Assembly (NCBI GenBank): GCA_040143965.1
Contig: JASJQH010006916.1
Location: 1 to 39,918 of the forward strand
Source of the DNA: Basidiobolus ranarum
Taxonomy: Eukaryota; Basidiobolomycota; Basidiobolomycetes; Basidiobolales
Reading direction: 5' to 3'
Length of the DNA: 39,918 bases
In this document: piece by piece, positions 9,920 to 22,104 of the stretch
Layout of the letters: the number at the start of each line of letters is the position of its first letter
Position numbering within the stretch: the stretch's first letter is position 1
Notes under the pieces: model-generated
Databases searched by the model: none
Seen by the model: only the letters and a program-made list of their open reading frames with translations
What the model was told of the DNA's origin: nothing
Made by a program: the position numbers and the translations under genes

Positions 9920-11067
9920 AGTAAATAATGTATTCATTAATTAATAAATCAGTATTGCATGCAACCAACATGTCATTTCTAATATTAAGGTATATACATA
10001 TATGTGATAACCAGGCTGTTTTGTAGAATAAGATAGATTACCTAATAAACCATGTAGCTTCATGTATCTGTCTACTACTAACCGGCCCATCTGGACCGTA
10101 AGATATTACATGTAGACAAATTTAGCAATAGTAAGTTGAAACCTTTTGTGGTTTCATTGCTTCAATAGAGTGGATGAGAATACTTAATCTAGATTCAATA
10201 TTCAAATAAGCGAGGAATGATCACCATAATGATATTTGAAGTTCTACAAGTTTTTAGGGCTGGATTTCGAGCCTTATAATTCAGTTTACATGCACAGTGC
10301 AAAAACTGTCAGATAAACCTCCAGTTTGTAAAACCATTATATCATCATGAGAATTTTGCTGTTTGAAGTATGTGTAGTACAAGCAGTAGTTATAACCTAT
10401 TAATATTTATTATTTCTATGTTACAATCTTTACGATATCAAGCAAATTAGGAACTATGGTGTACTCAAGAAGCCCACTATACATTTATGTAATCAATAGA
10501 ATATATATACTGAATACTACTATAGTGATAGAAAAAACTACCAGCACTGTAGCAGAATTGACAGTATTTGGAATCACTAGAAAAGGTTGATTTTTCTTTA
10601 TGTAAAATGAAGTGAAGAATTTGTGTCTATATTGAATATGGGCACTGATATATTAATCGCCCAGATCATTAGGGAGACGATAAAGAAACAAGCAATTCAT
10701 TTTACACATTTCCAAGAAATGTGCAGAATTACTGTGAAGTAAAAATCGTTAAAAGTTAATGTATATAATGGAATTCTTACATAGGTCATTTCGCTCTTGA
10801 TTGCTCTTTCGAATCTTGACCTGACACAGGCTTTGGATATTTCATAATTATTATTTGGCTATCATCACCATGACAACAAAATCATATCACTTCGACGCCT
10901 CGATCAATCAGTCGGTCAGTTTCAATGCTTAATTGAGATCAATGATCAATCGTTTAAACTGTTTCAACGATCATCAACTTCGGAATAGCGGTAATCAAGC
11001 ACACAGATTGCACTGATATCTTACACCTATATAAGACGTATTGCATACTCCTTACAAACCCATCAAC
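9920..11067. other. intergenic, 1.15 kb
   Basis: No coding frame, RNA gene or repeat recognised. The right end is the promoter of the short secreted-peptide gene. It has a TATA box and, 70-130 bp further upstream, several GATCAAT-type words around 10907-10977, including GATCAATGATCAATCG. Confidence 0.4.
11028..11035 (+). promoter_or_regulatory. TATA box of second short secreted-peptide gene
   Basis: TATATAAG, 40 bp before the ATG at 11068. The 5' leader must therefore be very short. Upstream GATCAAT-like words may be factor sites; this is inferred only from their repetition. Confidence 0.5.
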
Positions 11068-11232
11068 ATGTCCTTCAAATCCATCCTCACCATCTTCTTG
11101 ATAACTCTCATCAGCATGAGCCACGGGCAAACTGAGGAGCCTGAATTCGTCACTGAAGTATCCACTCAATATGTCACTCTAAGCCAATTACGCTCTGCTG
11201 CTCAACCAACCGCTGGCCTCCAAGCCATTTAA
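11068..11232 (+). CDS. putative short secreted peptide (54 aa)
   Basis: A 54-codon frame with a clear signal peptide: MSFKSILTIFLITLISMSHG, then probably cleavage before or after Q21. The mature part (about 34 residues) begins TEEPEFVTEV, is rich in Thr, Gln, Glu and Ser, and ends GLQAI. It has no cysteine. An in-frame ATG nine codons upstream (11041) would add MHTPYKPIN and spoil the signal peptide, and it would sit only about 6 bp after the TATA box, so 11068 is preferred. The start context ATCAACATG matches that of the other short secreted peptide at 2418. No family recognised. It could be an effector, a pheromone-like precursor or a cell-surface peptide; nothing in the sequence decides this. 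Confidence 0.55.
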   Translation: MSFKSILTIFLITLISMSHGQTEEPEFVTEVSTQYVTLSQLRSAAQPTAGLQAI

Positions 11233-11535
11233 GATTTGTCTTCATATTCATCTAAGTAGTTATTGGTTAGGAATTATCGCAAGGGAATTACTGAAAATAA
11301 ACAGTTACTCCACCTTTTTGCCAAAACTTCAACCAAGTATATTGATTATGTATTATCAAAATGTTTATTTCATGCAGGATAAATTTAAAAATATTGAGCG
11401 ATTCTTGTATATATATTGGTAGATGAAGAGGGAAAATGAGGATTGTGAGCTAAAAGTAGAAAAAATACCAAGATGCAGAAGAATGTATGTATATATAAAT
11501 TGGAATTAATCTAATACAACCATGTAAATGTGTCA
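11233..11535. other. intergenic, convergent 3' flanks
   Basis: About 300 bases between the 3' ends of the secreted-peptide gene (+) and the cation ATPase (-). Both 3' UTRs and poly(A) signals should lie here. Nothing else was seen. Confidence 0.4.
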
Positions 11536-14499
11536 TTAATAGGCATCCTTCTCGTTGTCTACGAGAACAACGTCTTCTTTCATGGCCTTTCTCTTGATGA
11601 ATTTGTATATTTCCGAAGAGACAAGGAAAATAACAATCGAAACACCAACAATTCCCCACTCCCAGGTAAGATATTGATGCTTGAAGATATCAGTGTTAAC
11701 ATAAGGAATGTACAACACAGGAATCAATAGACCGCAACCGAGGAAAATGGACCAGAAAAGAGGTCTGTTGGAATAGTAGTTTCTAATGCCAGGAGGCAAC
11801 CATTGGGGTTCACGAAGACTACGGCAGTTATAAGCGTGTAAGAGGATCAACAAGGTAAGGCAAGAAAAGGCAGCGCCACGAGCACGGAATACTAAATCAC
11901 ACTCGGTGGAATAAGTAGAGTTGCAGTCACGTCCGAGATTTCCATCACCAAAACCAAACACCACAAGAACGAAGTTGATTAGAGCAAGTCCACCCATTAA
12001 AGTACCATAAACCAAGATATCCATAAAGATCTCTAGAGTGAAAATACCACTGATTGGTGGACGAGGAGGCATACGCATTGTCAAAGGATTTATGGGCTCT
12101 AAGCCTAAAGCCATAGCGGGAGGAGAACTGGTTACCATGTTCAAGAAAAGAATTTGAACGGGTGACATGGGATAAACTGTGAGACCACTGGAGTCAGCGA
12201 AACAAAGACCGATTACTAAGGCGATGATTTCGGAGACGTTACCAGACATCAAGTGAAGGACAAACTTCTGGATGTTGGCAAAGATACGACGACCTTCTTC
12301 GACAGCTCTAACGATAGTAGCAAAGTTGTCATCAGTTAAGACAATATCGGAAGCTTGTTTAGCGACATCAGAGCCGGCCATACCCATGGCAATACCAACG
12401 TTGGCAATCTTAAGACTAGGTGAGTCATTTACACCATCCCCTGTCATAGCAGCAATTCTCTTTCTTCTATGGAGAGCCTTGATCATCTTTACTTTGGTAT
12501 CAGGACTACAACGAGCAATAACATAAGGGAGTTCTTCTAAGGCGTCAACCTCACCATCAGTCAAAGCATCAAATTCAATTGCAGTCATGACCAACTTGGG
12601 TCCTTCTTTACCAGGGCTGTAATTAGGTGGAATGATAGAAACTTCTCTAGCGATAGCAGCGGCAGTGGCAGGGTGATCACCAGTAAGCATGTGAACTCTG
12701 ATACCAGCACGGTGGCATTCTTCGACACTGTCCTTGGATTCAGCACGAGGAGGATCATAGATACCAACCAAACCGACAAAGACCATATCACGTTCAACTT
12801 GTTCACGAGTCCAATAATCTGGATGGGTTTCGGAGAGTTGGGGTTCAATATAACGATATGCAAGGGATAATACACGAAGTCCGTTGGAAGCCATTAGTTC
12901 AACTTGATGACTGATCATTTGATGCAATTGGTCGGGCTTCTCGATGGTCTCCTCTCTGTCACCAATTCTTATACGTGAGCAAGTCTCGATGACCCGCTCA
13001 GTAGCACCCTTCATATAAGCGATGTGTTTGCCGGATTTTTCTTCGGTGTAAACTACACTCATTCTCTTGACGGTGGAATCAAATGGATATTCCGCATGAA
13101 GGGTGAACTCTACGTGGTTGTCTTCAGATTCTTTGGTCAGCTCAGGTCTTCCGCGGCCAACTTTAGTGGCAAATACTTGGAGAGCAGTTTCAGTTGGGTC
13201 ACCAACACCCATCCATTCACCGGTAGTTTTATCATGCTTAAGAATTGCCATATTACACAATGAGGAAACCTCAACCATTCTTCTAAGGGGGGCACTCATA
13301 CTTTCGAAACTGACAGTTTCTTTATAAGAATCCGAGCTTCCAGATAAGGCCAATTCATTAGCAGAAACATCACCAAGACGAATTACTTGTCCTTCGGGTA
13401 CAAAGCCAGCGCCAGATACATGATAGAAACCATCCCCTGGAACGTAGGCTTTGGTCAAAACCATCTTGGATTGAGTAAGAGTACCGGTCTTATCGGAGCA
13501 AATGTTGGTAACGGAGCCCAGAGCCTCAAGAGCATTAAGTTGTCTGATAATAGCCTTATTCTTGGCCATGGATCTGACTCCAGCAGCCATAGTGAGAGTT
13601 ACAACAGCAATCAAACCTTCGGGAATTACAGCAATACCTAGAGAAATAGCATAGATAGCTACCTCAGAACTGATCTTGAATTTGTTTACAGCAAACACCA
13701 CAATAGCCAGAATGATAGCGACAAAAAATAGGATATAGGCCATCTTGTCCATACTTTTTTGGAGTTTGGTTTTACTATCACCACTACTCTCGATAAGACT
13801 CTTGGCGATTTTACCAATCTCACTTTGCATTCCGGTGGCAATAACAATTCCACGACCACGACCCTTAGTTACGGTGGTGCTAGAATATACCAGATTGATA
13901 CGATCACCAATAGGTTCATCCGGATTCTTCAAGGTTTCCAGGGTCTTGGGGACTGGAAGAGATTCACCAGTAAGCAAAGCCTCATCAACCTCAAGGTTGA
14001 ATTGTTCGCTCAGACGAGCATCGGCACCAATGACATCACCATTCTCAAACACCAGAATATCGCCGGGAACAAGTTCGTTGGTAGAAATGTGAGCCAAGTT
14101 GCCATCACGCATAACGCGTGAAGTGGGAGAAGCCATTTTACGAAGTGAGTCCATGGTTTTCTCGGCACGGTACTCTTGGAAGAAACCGATGGTAGCGTTT
14201 GTTACAATAACAACACCGATCACAGCACCCTCTACCCAATCTTTGGCAGAAAAGGCAATGGCCATGGCGATTACGAGAATGATCGTAAGTGCGTTGGCAA
14301 TTTGTCTGAAAAGCACTTTCCAAGGACTAACACCTCCGTTTCCGGACATTTGGTTAAGACCATATTTCTGAAGGCGGTCAGTTACTTGCTGGGAGCTGAG
14401 GCCATCCTCTAGATTGGAATCTAATCTCTGGGCAACATCTTGGATATCGTAGATATGATACGGCGTAGGTTCTTCGGGAACAGGAGTAGGTTTGGTCAT
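11536..14499 (-). CDS. alkali-cation P-type ATPase, ENA/ACU (type IID-like)
   Basis: Intronless, 987 residues. All P-ATPase landmarks are present: LLTGES (175-180), IPEGL in M4 (292-296), the phosphorylated CSDKTGTLT with D336, KGAT (497-500), TGD (606-608) and MTGDGVND (685-692). There are about ten membrane spans in the usual 2+2+6 layout. The N-terminus (DVAQRLDSNLEDGLSSQQVTDRL) and the block NATIGFFQEYRAEKTMDSLR match fungal sodium pumps (ENA). ENA pumps expel Na+ or K+ at the plasma membrane; related ACU pumps take the ions up. IPEGL in M4, rather than the IPSSL I recall for yeast Ena1, leaves the ENA/ACU choice open. Length is about 100 residues below yeast Ena1. An alternating TA run sits about 14 bp before the ATG. 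Na+/K+- or Ca2+-type pumps are less likely. Confidence 0.88.
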   Translation of the reverse strand: MTKPTPVPEEPTPYHIYDIQDVAQRLDSNLEDGLSSQQVTDRLQKYGLNQMSGNGGVSPWKVLFRQIANALTIILVIAMAIAFSAKDWVEGAVIGVVIVTNATIGFFQEYRAEKTMDSLRKMASPTSRVMRDGNLAHISTNELVPGDILVFENGDVIGADARLSEQFNLEVDEALLTGESLPVPKTLETLKNPDEPIGDRINLVYSSTTVTKGRGRGIVIATGMQSEIGKIAKSLIESSGDSKTKLQKSMDKMAYILFFVAIILAIVVFAVNKFKISSEVAIYAISLGIAVIPEGLIAVVTLTMAAGVRSMAKNKAIIRQLNALEALGSVTNICSDKTGTLTQSKMVLTKAYVPGDGFYHVSGAGFVPEGQVIRLGDVSANELALSGSSDSYKETVSFESMSAPLRRMVEVSSLCNMAILKHDKTTGEWMGVGDPTETALQVFATKVGRGRPELTKESEDNHVEFTLHAEYPFDSTVKRMSVVYTEEKSGKHIAYMKGATERVIETCSRIRIGDREETIEKPDQLHQMISHQVELMASNGLRVLSLAYRYIEPQLSETHPDYWTREQVERDMVFVGLVGIYDPPRAESKDSVEECHRAGIRVHMLTGDHPATAAAIAREVSIIPPNYSPGKEGPKLVMTAIEFDALTDGEVDALEELPYVIARCSPDTKVKMIKALHRRKRIAAMTGDGVNDSPSLKIANVGIAMGMAGSDVAKQASDIVLTDDNFATIVRAVEEGRRIFANIQKFVLHLMSGNVSEIIALVIGLCFADSSGLTVYPMSPVQILFLNMVTSSPPAMALGLEPINPLTMRMPPRPPISGIFTLEIFMDILVYGTLMGGLALINFVLVVFGFGDGNLGRDCNSTYSTECDLVFRARGAAFSCLTLLILLHAYNCRSLREPQWLPPGIRNYYSNRPLFWSIFLGCGLLIPVLYIPYVNTDIFKHQYLTWEWGIVGVSIVIFLVSSEIYKFIKRKAMKEDVVLVDNEKDAY

Positions 14500-15020
14500 A
14501 CTACTCGGAATATATATATAGGAAGTTCTTGAAGCTCAACAAAATGGATATTTGTAAGGAGGAAAGGCTAAAATATATTAGTAAGCTTCAGTAATGAATA
14601 TGAAGTTGGAACTTTGTTGGCTATCAACTACTCCAGACCAAGGCTTTTATAGTTCTTCGAAACTTTAATTATCTACAATCAAATAAAAGCAATATGAATA
14701 AGAATAGAATGTGATTACCCCACTGAATCAACGCAACATATTTCTAATTTAAATATACCCACATCCATTTAAATATATAATAATAAATATAAACAAATTA
14801 GGTGGCCTTAAATTTCTATCCGTGTTTCGAATTCCCAATAGTCTCCATATGGAAAGAATATTCCATCGTAGAACAATCACAGGTGCATGTTCTATCTCTG
14901 AACGCTGATTGAGTTAGAAGACAACATTGCAACTTGTTGAGTTCCCCTCGTATCCTAAAGTTGCTCTTGATTCTAGAATCTTTGCTCTTGATTATTCTCG
15001 TAGTTTGATAAGTATTTTCG

Positions 15021-15055
15021 CCATATATCCGCCACCATATATCCGCCACCATACC
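15021..15055. repeat. 14-bp tandem repeat
   Basis: CCATATATCCGCCA occurs twice in direct tandem (15021-15034 and 15035-15048), followed by a partial CCATACC. No function inferred. Confidence 0.8.
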
Positions 15056-15783
15056 CTCGGTGTTGTTGCTATGAAGGAGTATGTGACAAGTAAGCCATAC
15101 ACACAGTTTTGGTTGTGAACGTGTCTATGGTGACGAATGTAGCATCGGCGCTATCTTCACTAGAATGATTAGTCATTTAATTTGGCACACCAGGGTCTGA
15201 AACCATGCTCTACGTGAACAGTCGCCGGTATATTATATTACAAAGGACTTATCTGAATGAACCTATATAAGGGCGAAAACATTCAGGAAGTAGCTGACTG
15301 ATCTCGCTGACGGATCTAGCGGGCTAACCCATTCAGGTATTTTCCATTGTTTTATCGATCGCTGAGCTTAAGTCTCTGTGCATTATTCGGGAATTGTAGA
15401 TCCTCCAATCGACGATTCTCGGATGGATTCAGAAAAGCTTAAATGTCAGGGACTAGTGTCTCATACCTTAAACTATCGCTCAAAGCTGAAGGAAGATAAA
15501 CTCGGATAGCTATCAGCTAACCTAACTATGCTCTCTCATATAGTCTAACCATACATCACCACACCACCTAACCTTACAATGTTCTCGGAAAGTCGCTACT
15601 TCACTACTACTGCCATAAGGCTAAGCCCTAATATAAGCTTCCCCGAGATAAGCACTGCCTGGGAGGACAGAGGGACAGGAAACGTGTGTCAATGTGATGT
15701 GACAATTGGACGATTACTGGATTTGTATAAAAAATAAGGTTTGTACTTCAATTCGATTTTGGTTCGGTCCATTCGGATTTGAT

Positions 15784-16336
15784 CGATTCAATAATGGATT
15801 TAGACAAAATAGTCTTGGTCCATTCAATAATGGATTTTAATCGCCAGTGGTCTTGGTCCATTCAATAATGGATTCCAGTCAACAGCCGCCAAACTTGATG
15901 TCATTTTTTTTCAGTCAGCTGATATATATATGTATATATGATCTGTTTTGCGGAACCTGATGAAACAGCCCCGAAAAGGCACTTCTATTTACGAATCAAC
16001 TTTAGTTACGATAAGAAACAGCCAACTCCTCAACAGCTGTGCGGTATGTTAGTGTTCTCTTGTCGTTTCCCGCAAATTACTCAGGTGTGTTTTAAGGCCA
16101 TAATGGCTGATTTCACTTGAGCCTCTTGAACTCTAATCTGTGGTCTGATTCACCCCTATCTCTGCGGTTACTTTGGGCAACGTGTCTCAAGAGAACATTC
16201 GAAGGTCTCGGTGTGACTCGAGGAGGTTTTATTTCATTGGGAAAAATCCATTCAATAATGGATTAGTGAAAGGTTCCGAAATCGATGTGACATTTGATAT
16301 ATAAACCCTTGCCCCGAGAAACCATTATCGAATGGA
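15784..16336. repeat. dispersed near-palindrome, five copies
   Basis: The 18-mer TCCATTCAATAATGGATT (inverted arms TCCATT/AATGGA around CAAT) is present exactly at 15819-15836, 15857-15874 and 16247-16264. A variant lies at 15784-15801 (CGATTCAATAATGGATTT), and an inverted copy with one change at 16322-16336 (CCATTATCGAATGGA). The two middle copies share a longer match that includes TCTTGG on the left. Such dyads are typical of dimeric transcription-factor sites, which is the inferred role. Confidence 0.75.
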
Positions 16337-17537
16337 TTTTACTTCCTTTTTTTTTCTCTTTCTACCCCTTTCCCTTTCGGCCGATACTCAAGTTGTACTT
16401 TATTTTATATCCAATCATCTATTTAGATTGAGGCTGATGTAGTGTGAAATAGGAAAACATCGCTGCTGCTTTCCACTGATCAGATGTGAAATGTATACTT
16501 GGCTGTTAAGAAATTCCTAATCCACATTTAGCCATAATATAGGCATTATTAAAGACAAGTCCTGTAATCGTTAGAGTTAAGATTAGTCTTTACTTTTGGT
16601 ACAAGTATTTGATGGATACAATATAGCCTTACATAGCACACTCATGGGCATATTAAAGTACGATACTCTTATATATATAATAATTAGTCAAAGCTCGCTT
16701 CTCTTTCACTGACAAATCACATACGGCCTCTCTTCGCACTAAATTATCTGGACATCATAACATTTGCTTAACCTGCACAAAAATAATCATTCATCTGAAC
16801 ATATATGCGGCCATTGCTCCTTATAGGCTGCTCAGTACTTGATAACGTCATAATCTCGAATGTTTGTTCATTTCAATCGATATTGGTATTTGGTATTGGA
16901 ACGTTGATTTGCTTATTAATCTGGTGACTGTCAGGAGTTTGAAAGTACCCATTTTTCTATTAGCATAATTCTCCACCAATTAAATTTAGCCACTTTGCAT
17001 GAATTCAAATTCGATTTATTGGGGTTTTTTTTATGATGCATCTATCTCGTGAACCAAACAGACCAATGGGTTAGGGTTAAGTAAGTACTGTTGTTGAGAG
17101 CATAGGAGATATCTAAGCTAAATATGAACAGAACTTAAGGGAATTCTACCTGAAGATAGTCAACTCCTTGCTTTTATTGAATATTCAAACCGTACATGGA
17201 TTGAGAAAATTACATCGGATCACAAATAACGTATATGCATTTTGGAATTTTGAAAGTAATGGGGATTCTACTTGTGGATCATTTAAATGAAGTCTAGAAT
17301 TATAGACTGCGTTAGGAATACCAAATTCCCTTTCTTTCATTTATATGCCTATCTGTAGGCCAACTACTTGACTTCATTTTTTCTTTTTGTTAACCATTTA
17401 ATTTGTATATCGTTTCTTGTATTCTCGCGTCCAATTCCTTTATTTCCTACTTACTTTCACTACTGCAAAAACACTGTTTGCTTTATTAGCCTTAGTATAA
17501 CTTAATCCTCCTTTTAGATACGCAAATTCTGCCCCAC

Positions 17538-19854
<2,317 letters not shown>

Positions 19855-20417
19855 TAACGTACGAAACTGGATTTTGCGGCAGCAGATCATTCGATGTTAA
19901 CTGATTATAATTCATTTTAGAACCATAGAGTTACCAATATTTAATAGTTAATACACAAGACACACTTTGGCTCCGATCACAGCTGGGCTGGCCTGTATCT
20001 GTCCAGCCTATCGCTCACCCTTCTCTTCTGGCTACATTCCTAATTTATCTGTTGGCAGAACCTAATTAGTATCGAGGTTGGTAGGAGTCAAGGATTTTGG
20101 CAGTGCCTTTCTCTTCTCAACGTAACCCATCGTTTGGCTACTTCACATATAAATGATCGATTTACCTGATGTCCATATTTCTTTGTTACTTTAATTCTCT
20201 CAAAGATGAGTACACAACAGGTGGGTTGCTTTACCGAGTTAGGCTAACCTTCAACTCGAATATCATGATACAGATTTCTCATTTTGGTAAATTTATTTTA
20301 CAATTACACCACTACCTTCCAAATGTCCCGAGACTGCGGAGAGAACAACAGTGCTGCTTCTAGTGTTGATATCAATTTTTGGTTTGGATTAGAGTAAAGC
20401 AAAGTGTAGTAATATGT
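19855..20417. other. convergent intergenic region
   Basis: About 560 bp between the kinase and XPA 3' ends. A 64-codon frame at 20169-20363 has no motif and lies where only 3' UTRs are expected. No feature recognised. Confidence 0.4.
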
Positions 20418-21635
20418 CTATAGCTCGTCATATGACAATTGGAATCCACAGGATTTGCATGTCTTTGTCATCTCTCCAGTCTCTTGGTCCTCTACAGGCT
20501 CATCATATTCATGAACATGTTCTTCTCGTTTCTTTTCCCAAGTGCTAGTTCTAGTTCTACGACGAAGATCTACAGTGTACATATAAAAGATTGAGTAACC
20601 AAATTAAGTGGTTACAGAAGATCCCTCATTACCTGCCAATTTGGCGCGAAATTTTTTATCTTTGCGTTTCTTTTTATCGCTTTGACGTTTTTCAAACTCT
20701 GCATCTAAAGCTTCCTCGCCACCCCATTTCTTAAACGCAAATTCTTCCACCTTGAACGAGTTCATAATTTAGAATGGATTTGGATAAGCAAACGGAAGAA
20801 AATTCCAAAGAATATTACCTGTTCCCGAACAAATAGCATCATATCATTCCATGTGGATTTTCTAGGGTTAGGTTTCTTCCAACAAGGAAACAAATCCCGA
20901 TCTTTCAGCTCAGCTGTGCGTGTAAGGTGACAGAAAATGAGACTTTGGATAGGGAATCATAAGAAATACGGCAAACTTACGATCAGTTAACAAGTAATCC
21001 TGTGAGAATGAATATTAGTTCAGTAAATTCATCTGGATAACCAGCCTTATGCTACAAGCTTCAATGAATATGAGAACGTACTTCTTTTGCTTCAGTTTTC
21101 GTGATCAAACTAAACTTATCTGGAAATTCTTCTTTACACTTTGAACATACGTGAAGATTAAATATGGTCAGAAATATTGGATCTAACTCTATAGAGCCAC
21201 ACTCTTTACATTTCGGATTTTCTTCGGGATTAAGACTCAAGTCTATAGTTAAGTTAGTTGCGTTAAAGTGAGAAATCAAGTGGTGTCAAGAATTCAAAAG
21301 TGAAATGCACCTAGTTCTGGAATTAATTTGGGTGGCTCGTACTTTTTCTTCTTGGAACCCTCCTCCTCCTCCTCATCTACTAGAAAGCCACCTCTGGTAT
21401 CTACCATATTGGATAAATCATACTCATAATACGGATTATTCCTTTTTAAAGGTCTCTTGGACTTTTCTGGAGAACTTTCAGTAGGGTCGGTGGGAATTTG
21501 CTTGGGATTTAACTCAGACTTGGTTGGACTTTGTTGTTGCTTTAAAGAAAGTTTTTTTTGAGCGATTTTACGGTTTTCCTCAATACGAAGTAGTTGTTCT
21601 TTACTTAAACCTTCGTCATATTTCTCTTCACTCAT
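20418..21635 (-). CDS. RAD14: XPA/Rad14 nucleotide excision repair protein
   Basis: Six exons on the minus strand: 21635-21311, 21242-21082, 20999-20981, 20913-20819, 20750-20633 and 20569-20418. They join in phase to 289 residues (human XPA 273). XPA/Rad14 binds damaged DNA and organises the excision-repair complex in the nucleus. The zinc finger is C120-x2-C123-x17-C141-x2-C144, the same spacing as human XPA. It is followed by LITKTEAKEDYLLTDPEL, WNDMMLFVREQVEEFAFKKW, a long basic helix (FEKRQSDKKKRKDKKFRAKL) and the C-terminal TCKSCGFQLSYDEL. The N-terminus has a Lys-rich stretch and an acidic run (DEEEEE) before KKKKYEPPKL. Exon 3 is only 19 nt, yet it is required to encode DYLLTD. The gene shares a 470-bp divergent promoter with the CS-Sel1 gene. 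Confidence 0.93.
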
Positions 21636-22104
21636 AATTTAATATTCGAAAAACTTGAAAAACGTTTCGGTCAAGTGGAATAAAGATAAAAAAAATCGGT
21701 GGTTACTGATATGGTTCAATCTTTTAAAGAAACTATTTACCCTCTACTCAGAATCTCTTGAATTATTCAAAGTCACATTTTTTAGAAATTTCAGTATTTA
21801 TAATTTAAAAAATTCCCCTCGTTATTGATTTGAACACTGAAGTTTGGAATTGCGGCAGATGATCCATTTGAATTTGGAATACCAAATTTAAAGGCTTCCC
21901 AGAAATTCTCACATACATCCAAGTGTAAAATCATCGTCACACAAGATTGGAATCCAGAGCGTTAGGGAAGAAGTATACGATTTATGGGGAGGATGAAATG
22001 GAGAAAGGGGGACAATTCGGGGGGGGGGGAGCATAGAGGAAACAGTAAAGATAATTTTCTAGGAAATAAGAAGTACACCTTGGTTACTTTTATTCCAAGT
22101 AAGC
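21636..22104. promoter_or_regulatory. divergent promoter region, XPA and CS-Sel1 genes
   Basis: About 470 bp between two divergent starts, AT-rich on the XPA side. An 11-base G run lies at 22019-22029, about 75 bp before the CS-Sel1 ATG. No TATA box was recognised. Confidence 0.4.

Larger units (their letters stand above)
14500..17537. other. 3-kb gene-poor region
   Basis: Divergent region between the cation ATPase (-) and the kinase (+), the longest gap here. It contains a 14-bp tandem repeat near 15021, five copies of a near-palindrome between 15784 and 16336, a telomere-like word at 17067, and TATA-like boxes at 15264-15271 and 16298-16305 with no convincing ORF behind them. A 60-codon frame at 15938-16120 has no recognisable feature. 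It may hold non-coding transcripts or long leaders of the flanking genes. Confidence 0.5.

Noticed and set aside
15938-16120. 60-codon frame just after a TA-rich run
   Set aside because: No domain or signal peptide. A candidate donor inside it leads to a stop at once.
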